Shown here: piece by piece, positions 40,627 to 46,562 of the stretch
Layout of the letters: every line of letters begins with the position of its first letter
Position numbering within the stretch: the first letter of the stretch is position 1
Origin: Micromonospora inaquosa
GTDB lineage: Bacteria; Actinomycetota; Actinomycetes; Mycobacteriales; Micromonosporaceae
Length of the DNA stretch: 46,562 nt
Direction: 5' to 3'
NCBI RefSeq assembly: GCF_003857055.1
Contig: NZ_QGSZ01000393.1
Span: forward strand, 1 to 46,562
Notes under the pieces: model-generated
What the model was told of the DNA's origin: nothing
Database searches by the model: none
The model's input: only the letters and a program-made list of their open reading frames with translations
Program-made: the position numbers and the translations under genes

Positions 40627-41835
40627 ATGTCCGCCTCGATCGTCCTCGGGGTCGGTGGCGGCATCGCCGCCTACAAGGCGTGCGAGCTGCTGCGACTCTT
40701 CACCGAATCCGGCCACCGCGTTCGGGTCGTGCCAACCGCGTCGGCGCTCCGGTTCGTCGGAGCGCCGACCTGGGCCGCGCTCTCCGGTCAACCCGTCGCC
40801 GACGACGTCTGGACCGACGTCCACGAGGTGCCGCACGTCCGGCTCGGTAAGCAGGCCGACCTGGTGGTGGTCGCGCCGACCACCACCGATCTGCTCGCCA
40901 AGGCCGCGCACGGCCTCGCCGACGACCTGCTGACCAACACCCTGCTGACCGCCCGCTGCCCGGTCCTGCTGGCCCCGGCCATGCACACCGAGATGTGGGA
41001 GCACCCGGCCACCGTGGCCAACGTCGCGACGCTGCGCTCCCGGGGGGTGCGGGTCATCGAGCCCGCCGTCGGCCGGCTCACCGGCGCCGACACGGGCAAG
41101 GGGCGGCTGCCCGACCCGGCGGAGATCTTCGCCGTCGCCGTTCGGCTCCTGGCCCGTGGTGACTCCGCCCCCGCCGACCTGGCCGGTCGCCGGGTGGTCG
41201 TCACCGCCGGCGGCACCCGCGAGCCCCTCGACCCGGTCCGCTTCCTGGGCAACCGCTCGTCCGGCAAGCAGGGGTACGCGTTCGCCCGCGCGGCGGTCGC
41301 CCGCGGCGCCCGGGTCACAGTGATCGCGGCCAACGTCGGCCTCGCCGACCCGGCCGGCGTCGACCTGATCCGGGTGGGCACCACCGCCGAGCTGCGGGAG
41401 GCGACGGTCAAGGCCGCCGTCGAGGCCGACGCGGTGGTGATGGCGGCGGCTCCGGCCGATTTCCGACCCGCGACGTACGCGCCTGGCAAAATCAAGAAGT
41501 CGGACGACGGCGTCGCGCCCACCATCGAGCTCGTCACGAACCCGGACATCGCGGCGGAGCTCGGCCAGCGCAAACGACCGGAGCAGGTGCTGGTGGTGTT
41601 CGCCGCCGAGACCGGCGATGCCGAGGCCAACGGCCGGGCGAAACTCGCCCGGAAGCGGGCCGACCTGATCGTGGTCAACGAGGTCGGTCCGGACCTGGTC
41701 TTCGGCGCCGACACCAACACGGTGACGGTCATCGGCGCGGACGGTTCGGTCAGCCGGCTGCCCGAGCAGGCCAAGGAAGCGGTGGCCGACGCCGTCTGGG
41801 ATCTCGTCGTGGCGCGGCTGCCAGGCCACTCCTGA
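40627..41835 (+). CDS. coaBC: bifunctional phosphopantothenoylcysteine decarboxylase/synthetase
   Basis: 402 residues. The CoaC flavoprotein part (1 to about 185) has VGGGIAAYKACELLR, the catalytic His in EVPHVRLG, and APAMHTEMWEHPAT. The CoaB part begins RRVVVTAGGTREPLDPVRFLGNRSSGKQGYA and ends with VFGADTNTVTVI. Makes 4'-phosphopantetheine from phosphopantothenate, cysteine and CTP. The region aligned with the E. coli ACGD flap reads TGADTGKGR, a form I believe is usual in actinobacteria. ATG 40627 is 14 bases after rpoZ. Confidence 0.96.
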   Translation: MSASIVLGVGGGIAAYKACELLRLFTESGHRVRVVPTASALRFVGAPTWAALSGQPVADDVWTDVHEVPHVRLGKQADLVVVAPTTTDLLAKAAHGLADDLLTNTLLTARCPVLLAPAMHTEMWEHPATVANVATLRSRGVRVIEPAVGRLTGADTGKGRLPDPAEIFAVAVRLLARGDSAPADLAGRRVVVTAGGTREPLDPVRFLGNRSSGKQGYAFARAAVARGARVTVIAANVGLADPAGVDLIRVGTTAELREATVKAAVEADAVVMAAAPADFRPATYAPGKIKKSDDGVAPTIELVTNPDIAAELGQRKRPEQVLVVFAAETGDAEANGRAKLARKRADLIVVNEVGPDLVFGADTNTVTVIGADGSVSRLPEQAKEAVADAVWDLVVARLPGHS

Positions 41836-41883
41836 CGGGTGGAACAGGGCGTGACCGATCCCGACACCGGCCGCAGTGGTGAT

Positions 41884-41889
41884 TAGACT
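41884..41889 (+). promoter_or_regulatory. probable -10 element TAGACT of metK
   Basis: Located 33 bases before the GTG at 41923, with TAGGAG as ribosome site at 41913-41918. The short leader leaves no room for a SAM riboswitch. Confidence 0.5.
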
Positions 41890-41922
41890 GCCGCGGAACG
41901 ACCTCACACGCTTAGGAGTGCC

Positions 41923-43116
41923 GTGACACGCCGTCTCTTCACGTCCGAATCGGTCACGGAAGGCCACCCGGACAAGATCGCTGACCAGATCAGCGATGGC
42001 ATCCTCGACGCGCTGCTGACCGAGGATCCCCACAGCCGCGTGGCGGTGGAGACCATGATCACCACCGGTCAGGTGCACATCGCCGGTGAGGTGACCACCA
42101 AGGCGTACGCCGACATCCCGACGATCGTCCGCCGGACCATCCTCGACATCGGTTACGACTCGTCGAAGAAGGGTTTCGACGGCGCCTCCTGCGGGGTCAG
42201 CGTCTCCATCGGCGCGCAGTCCGAGGACATCGCGCAGGGTGTGGACAACGCCTTCGAGCTGCGGACCGGTGCGTCGGAGAGCGCGCTGGACGCGCAGGGC
42301 GCCGGCGACCAGGGCATGATGTTCGGCTTCGCCTGCTCGGAGACGCCCGAGTTGATGCCGCTGCCGATCGCGCTGGCGCATCGGCTGGCCCGCCGCCTCT
42401 CGGCGGTGCGCAAGGACGGCACGATCCCGTACCTGCGGCCGGACGGCAAGACCCAGGTCACCATCGAGTACGAGGGGCTGCGCCCGGTCCGGCTGAACAC
42501 CGTTGTCGTGTCCAGCCAGCACGCCGCCGACATCTCGCTGGACTCGCTGCTCACCCCGGACGTGCGCGACCACGTGATCGCCCCGGAGTTGGAGAGCCTC
42601 GGCCTGGACACCGACGGCTACCGGCTGCTGGTCAACCCGACCGGCCGGTTCGAGATCGGCGGCCCGATGGGTGACGCCGGGCTGACCGGCCGCAAGATCA
42701 TCGTCGACACCTACGGTGGGTACGCCCGCCACGGCGGCGGCGCGTTCTCCGGCAAGGACCCGTCCAAGGTGGACCGCTCGGCCGCGTACGCGATGCGCTG
42801 GGTGGCCAAGAACGTGGTCGCCGCCGGCCTGGCCGAGCGGTGCGAGGCGCAGGTCGCCTACGCCATCGGCAAGGCGCACCCGGTGAGCCTCTTCATCGAG
42901 ACGTTCGGCACCGAGACCGTGCCCGTCGCCTCGATCGAGAAGGCTGTCAGCGAGGTGTTCGACCTGCGTCCGGCCGCGATCATCCGGGACCTCAACCTGC
43001 TCCGCCCGATCTACCAGCAGACCGCCGCGTACGGCCACTTCGGCCGGGAACTGCCGGATCTGACCTGGGAGAGCACTGACCGGGCCGCCGACCTCAAGTC
43101 GGCCGCGGGAGCCTGA
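41923..43116 (+). CDS. metK: S-adenosylmethionine synthetase
   Basis: 397 residues. FTSESVTEGHPDKIADQISD, the hexapeptide-like GAGDQGMMFG and GGGAFSGKDPSKVDRS are all intact. Forms SAM from methionine and ATP. GTG 41923 follows TAGGAG. Its stop TGA lies next to the region where priA would start. Potential SAM supply for bioA nearby is only a shared metabolite link. Confidence 0.98.
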   Translation: MTRRLFTSESVTEGHPDKIADQISDGILDALLTEDPHSRVAVETMITTGQVHIAGEVTTKAYADIPTIVRRTILDIGYDSSKKGFDGASCGVSVSIGAQSEDIAQGVDNAFELRTGASESALDAQGAGDQGMMFGFACSETPELMPLPIALAHRLARRLSAVRKDGTIPYLRPDGKTQVTIEYEGLRPVRLNTVVVSSQHAADISLDSLLTPDVRDHVIAPELESLGLDTDGYRLLVNPTGRFEIGGPMGDAGLTGRKIIVDTYGGYARHGGGAFSGKDPSKVDRSAAYAMRWVAKNVVAAGLAERCEAQVAYAIGKAHPVSLFIETFGTETVPVASIEKAVSEVFDLRPAAIIRDLNLLRPIYQQTAAYGHFGRELPDLTWESTDRAADLKSAAGA

Positions 43117-43175
43117 CCACCACCAAGCGCAGCGACCGGCGACCCGCGGATGGGTCGCCGGTCGCGCGCGTCTGC

Positions 43176-45086
43176 GTGGATGTTCCGCTGGCGCACCTGG
43201 ACCGGCCGTTCGACTACCTGGTGCCGGCGGAGCTGGACGAGGTGGCGGTGCCCGGTACCCGGGTGAAGGTGCGCTTCGCCGGGCAACTCGTCGACGGGTG
43301 GTTGCTGTCACGCGCCGATGACTCCGGGCACACCGGCCGCCTCGCGTACCTGGAGAAGGTGGTCTCGCCGGAGCCGGTGCTGGCCCCCGAGGTCGCCCGG
43401 CTGGCCCGGGCGGTCGCCGACCGCTACGCAGGCAGCCTCGCCGACGTGCTCCGGCTCGCCGTGCCACCCCGGCACGCGCGGGTGGAGAAGGAGCCCCGCG
43501 ACGACCAGCCCACCCCGGCCGCACCCACCGAGGCGGTCGACCCGCGCGGGTGGCGCGACTACCCGACCGGCCCGGCCCTGCTGCGCGCGCTCACCGACGG
43601 TCGGGCGCCCCGGGCGGTCTGGTCGGCGCTGCCCGCTGAGGACTGGGCGGCCCGCTACGCCGACGCGGTGGCGGCCACCGTCGCCGGTGGGCGCGGCGCG
43701 GTGGTCGTGGTGCCCGACGCGCGTGACCTCGACCGCCTCGACGCCGCCCTCACCAACGTGCTCGGCCCGGGGCGGCACGTCACCCTTTCCGCCGCCCTCG
43801 GTCCGGCCCGGCGGTACCGGGCGTTCCTCGCCGCCCGCCGGGGCGAGGTGCCGGTGGTGATCGGCACCCGGGCGGCGATGTTCGCCCCGGTGGCCCGGCT
43901 CGGCCTGGTCGCTATCTGGGACGACGGTGACGATCTGCACTCCGAGCCCCGGGCGCCCTACCCGCACGCTCGCGACGTGCTGCTCACCCGCGTGCAGCTC
44001 GCCGAGGCGGGCGCGCTGGTCGGCGGGTACGCCCGTACGGCCGAGGGGCAGCTGCTGGTGGAGACCGGCTGGGCTCGGGAGGTGGTCGCCGACCGGAGCA
44101 CCGTGCGGGCGCGGATCCCGGCCATCGCGCCGACCGGGGACGACCCTCAACTGGCCCGTGACCCCGGGGCCGCCACCGCCCGACTGCCCAGCCTGGCCTG
44201 GACGGCTGCCCGCGACGCGCTCCGCCAGGACCTGCCGGTGCTGGTGCAGGTGCCCCGACGCGGCTACCTGCCGTCGATCTCCTGCGCCGAGTGCCGCACT
44301 CCGGCCCGCTGCGCGCACTGTGCCGGCCCGCTCGCGCTGCCCTCGGCCGGCGGCACCCCGGTCTGCCGGTGGTGCGCCCGGGTGGCGGCGGCGTACGCCT
44401 GCCCGCAGTGCGGTGGGCGGCGGCTGCGGGCCGCGGTGACGGGCGCCCGGCGGACCGCCGAGGAGCTGGGCCGGGCGTTCCCGGGCGTCTCGGTGCGCAC
44501 GTCGGGGCGCGAGGAGGTGCTGACCGACGTGCCCGGTGGCGCCGCCCTGGTGGTGGCCACCCCGGGCGCCGAACCGGTCGCCGAGGGTGGCTACGGGGCG
44601 GTGCTGCTGCTCGACTCGTGGGCTCTGCTGACCCGGGCCGACCTGCGCGCCGGCGAGGAGGCGCTGCGCCGCTGGATGGCGGCGGCGGCCCTGGCCCGGC
44701 CGGCGCCGGCCGGTCGGGTGGTGGTGGTCGCCGACGGCGCGCTCGCCCCCGTGCAGGCACTGCTGCGCTGGGACGCCGGCTGGTTCGCCGGCCGGGAGTT
44801 GGCCGAGCGCCGCGAGCTGGGTTTCCCCCCGGCGGTACGGATGGCGAGTGTCACCGGCGCGGCCGAGGCGGTGGCGGACCTGCTGGCCGCGGCTCGACTG
44901 CCGAACGACGCCGAGGTGCTCGGGCCGGTGCCGGCCGAGGAGGGTCGGGAGCGGATGTTGGTGCGGGTGCCCCGGGCCCGGGCGGCCGCGCTCGCCGAGG
45001 CGTTGCACTCGGCCGCTGGCGCTCGGGCCGCCCGCAAGGCCGCCGATCCGGTTCGTCTCCAGGTCGATCCGCTGAGCCTGTTCTGA
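43176..45086 (+). CDS. priA: primosomal protein N' (PriA) homologue lacking helicase motifs
   Basis: 636 residues from GTG 43176. The 3'-DNA-binding domain is present (VPLAHLDRPFDYLVP, GTRVKVRFAGQLVDGWLL). Four Cys pairs for zinc are kept (CAECRTPARCAHC, CRWC, CPQC). The Walker A loop expected near residue 150 is missing, and the DEEH box reads WDDGDD, so ATP-driven helicase action is improbable. This is known for actinobacterial PriA. Reading continues upstream in frame to a CTG at 43113 that overlaps the metK stop and would restore the first strand (ARVCVDVPL); see findings. Confidence 0.88.
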   Translation: MDVPLAHLDRPFDYLVPAELDEVAVPGTRVKVRFAGQLVDGWLLSRADDSGHTGRLAYLEKVVSPEPVLAPEVARLARAVADRYAGSLADVLRLAVPPRHARVEKEPRDDQPTPAAPTEAVDPRGWRDYPTGPALLRALTDGRAPRAVWSALPAEDWAARYADAVAATVAGGRGAVVVVPDARDLDRLDAALTNVLGPGRHVTLSAALGPARRYRAFLAARRGEVPVVIGTRAAMFAPVARLGLVAIWDDGDDLHSEPRAPYPHARDVLLTRVQLAEAGALVGGYARTAEGQLLVETGWAREVVADRSTVRARIPAIAPTGDDPQLARDPGAATARLPSLAWTAARDALRQDLPVLVQVPRRGYLPSISCAECRTPARCAHCAGPLALPSAGGTPVCRWCARVAAAYACPQCGGRRLRAAVTGARRTAEELGRAFPGVSVRTSGREEVLTDVPGGAALVVATPGAEPVAEGGYGAVLLLDSWALLTRADLRAGEEALRRWMAAAALARPAPAGRVVVVADGALAPVQALLRWDAGWFAGRELAERRELGFPPAVRMASVTGAAEAVADLLAAARLPNDAEVLGPVPAEEGRERMLVRVPRARAAALAEALHSAAGARAARKAADPVRLQVDPLSLF

Positions 45087-45176
45087 GGAGTTTCGGCCGG
45101 TGCCGACGGTGGCTGGCCTGGCCGGCTGCGGTTGCCCTCGCACACCGCGTCCGGCAAAGCGGTGGCATCCGAGTGG

Positions 45177-45182
45177 TAGCAT
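45177..45182 (+). promoter_or_regulatory. -10 element TAGCAT before a short leader ORF
   Basis: TAGCAT is eight bases upstream of the ATG at 45191, a spacing that suits leaderless transcription. No clear -35. Confidence 0.45.
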
Positions 45183-45190
45183 CGCCCGTC

Positions 45191-45325
45191 ATGCCGAGGC
45201 GTACGACGGGCTCCAGGTCGCGAGGGAGCGTCAACCGCGCCGAGCCGGAGTCGCCGCGGGATGGCGCGACGATGACGGAAACGCGTCCGTCGGGCGCGAG
45301 GTCGATGATGTCAATGAGCCGGTGA
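45191..45325 (+). CDS. possible 44-codon leader ORF upstream of the kinase-ParB gene
   Basis: ATG 45191 opens a 44-residue frame, MPRRTTGSRSRGSVNRAEPE onward, rich in Arg and Ser, ending MSMSR at TGA 45323-45325. The stop is 17 bases before the GTG of the kinase gene. It resembles no known family. It could be a leaderless upstream ORF or simply 5' untranslated RNA. Confidence 0.35.
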   Translation: MPRRTTGSRSRGSVNRAEPESPRDGATMTETRPSGARSMMSMSR

Positions 45326-45342
45326 TCAGGGGTGGACCAATC

Positions 45343-46326
45343 GTGACCGTTGGACAATCGATCGTCTTCAACGGCGACCTCGGCAGCGGCAAGAGCACCG
45401 TGTCGGTCGAGATCGCCAAGCGGCTCGGTATGCGCCGGGTCAGTGTGGGGGACCTCTACCGGGAGATGGCGCAGCAGCGGCAGATGACCGCTTTGCAGCT
45501 CAACCTGCACGCCGAGCTCGACCAGGCTGTCGACGGCTACGTCGACCAGCTCCAGCGGGACATCGCCGCCTCCGGTGAGCGCCTCATCATGGACTCCCGG
45601 CTGGCCTGGCACTTCTTCACCGACGCGCTCAAGGTGCACATGATCACCGAGCCGGGTGAGGCGGCCCGCCGGGTGCTCGCCCGACCGTCCGGGCCGGCGG
45701 AGAGCTACGCCTCCCTGGAGGAGGCCAAGGCCAAGCTCCGTGAGCGCAGCGCGAGCGAGCGGAGCCGGTTCATCATCCGTTACGGGGTGGACAAGGCCCG
45801 GCTGCGCAACTATGACCTGATCTGCGACACCACGCGGGCGTCCGCCGCCGAGGTGATCGAGCACATCGTGGCCGCGTACGAGGGCACCCTGGGCGCGGAG
45901 GTGCTGCGTGACGCGCCGCCGCTGCTGCTGCTGGACCCGGCCCGGGTCTACCCGACGGAGGACATCGCCACCCTGCGGGGTCTGTGGGACACCGACTTCG
46001 TCGGTGGGGTGGCCGAGGCCGGTGACGAGGCCCTCGAACCGCTGAAGATCGGGTTCACCGGCGAGTACTTCTTCGTCGTCGACGGTCACCGCCGCCTCAG
46101 CGCTGCTCTGCAGAACGGGTTCTCCCTGGTCCCGGCCCAGTTGGTCGCCGAGGTCGACGAGCCGGTCGTGGGTGGGATGACCGCGATCGACTACTTCGCC
46201 GCCCAGGTGCGCCCCGGCCTGATCTACGACTGGGAGGCGGCTCACAAGATCCAACTGCCGCTGCCCGAGCCCGAGTTGCTCCGTGGCGACGCGGTGCTCG
46301 CGGGTGACCCGGGCGCCAACGCCTGA
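45343..46326 (+). CDS. cytidylate-kinase-like P-loop kinase fused to a ParB/Srx-like domain
   Basis: 327 residues. The N-terminal part (about 1-180) is an NMP-kinase fold: P-loop FNGDLGSGKSTVSVEIAKRL with Lys17, then RRVSVGDLYREMAQQ, LIMDSRLAWHFF and RSRFIIRYGVDKARLRNYDL, as in cytidylate kinases. After PPLLLLDPARVYPTEDI a second domain contains FFVVDGHRRLSAALQNGFSLVPAQLV, with the Gly-His-Arg-Arg motif near 248-251 typical of ParB-N/sulfiredoxin-like ATP/CTP-binding folds. GTG 45343 has GGGGTGG upstream; GTG 45322 is an alternative. Function unknown; a nucleotide-sensing or small-molecule kinase is possible. Confidence 0.75.
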   Translation: MTVGQSIVFNGDLGSGKSTVSVEIAKRLGMRRVSVGDLYREMAQQRQMTALQLNLHAELDQAVDGYVDQLQRDIAASGERLIMDSRLAWHFFTDALKVHMITEPGEAARRVLARPSGPAESYASLEEAKAKLRERSASERSRFIIRYGVDKARLRNYDLICDTTRASAAEVIEHIVAAYEGTLGAEVLRDAPPLLLLDPARVYPTEDIATLRGLWDTDFVGGVAEAGDEALEPLKIGFTGEYFFVVDGHRRLSAALQNGFSLVPAQLVAEVDEPVVGGMTAIDYFAAQVRPGLIYDWEAAHKIQLPLPEPELLRGDAVLAGDPGANA

Positions 46327-46562
46327 GCCCTGGCCACCGTTGTCGGACCCGGCGGTGCCTGAGCGCTCGGCGTCGACGGCGCGGGCCAGTCGCCGCACCG
46401 GCGGCACCAGCAGCAGCAACCCTTACCGCACGACGGCGAGGGCTGCCGGAGGGCTGCCGCACCGGGATGATGGAACCTCCGACGCATCGACGGGGGGCAT
46501 CGTCTGCGATCAGGACCTCGTCGCGGTCCCGCTGGTGGGGCGGGAGTTATCCGGTTGGGGTG
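46327..46562. other. right window edge without a confident gene
   Basis: An ATGATG at 46467 opens a plus-strand frame that stays open to the window end (MMEPPTHRRGASSA onward) and could be the start of a gene cut by the edge. Arg/Ser-rich content and lack of a good ribosome site make this weak. Confidence 0.3.

Noticed and set aside
41836..41922. SAM riboswitch upstream of metK
   Set aside because: Only 87 bases separate coaBC and metK, the -10 candidate leaves a leader of about 25 bases, and no SAM-aptamer pairing was visible.
46467..46562. Partial gene at the right edge
   Set aside because: Only 32 codons are visible, Arg/Ser-rich and without motif or clear ribosome site; too little to support a gene call.

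Overview
The window is very GC-rich, uses many GTG starts and overlapping stop/start codons, and carries BldD, mIHF and the gene order mihF-gmk-rpoZ-coaBC-metK-priA. This points to a sporulating actinomycete, most likely Micromonosporaceae (Micromonospora-like). The genus is inferred from gene order and protein style, not from a marker gene.

Layout. (1) 1-7,090: a DJ-1/PfpI protein, then a small heptose-type glycan set (HldE kinase/adenylyltransferase, a GT2 and a facing GT9 heptosyltransferase-family gene), Hsp20, a DUF2231 membrane protein, a PPOX flavoenzyme and a methyltransferase. (2) 7,309-11,163: an inserted unit bounded by ISL3-type inverted repeats and a perfect 8-bp target duplication. 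It carries a TetR regulator, an SDR oxidoreductase and a DUF385 (F420-type) enzyme, plus a decayed ISL3 transposase and nested IS ends. (3) 11,215-11,827: a small conserved hypothetical gene and tRNA-Thr(CGT). (4) 11,973-21,337: an overlapping gene set for a surface polysaccharide (membrane metallophosphoesterase, Wzy-like polymerase, Wzx/MurJ-like flippase, sulfotransferase, APH-fold kinase, Alg14/Alg13-like pair, GT2). (5) 21,432-26,501: shikimate genes aroC-aroK and aroB-aroQ, split by a divergent hydrolase/WYL-regulator pair. (6) 26,546-28,094: efp, nusB and convergent bldD, with a very strong bidirectional terminator. (7) 28,383-39,230: pyrR-pyrB-pyrC-carA-carB-pyrD, then palindromic DNA, bioA and pyrF. 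(8) 39,408-46,326: mihF, a degenerate gmk-like gene, rpoZ, coaBC, metK, helicase-dead PriA, and an NMP-kinase fused to a ParB-like domain.

Most genes are housekeeping genes in conserved operons. The accessory interest lies in the ISL3-bounded cargo unit with its twin TetR operators, the sulfotransferase/kinase-containing polysaccharide locus, the heptose set in a Gram-positive, the kinase-ParB fusion, and the guanylate-kinase homologue whose P-loop lysine is replaced. All functional calls come from motif reading; no database search was run.
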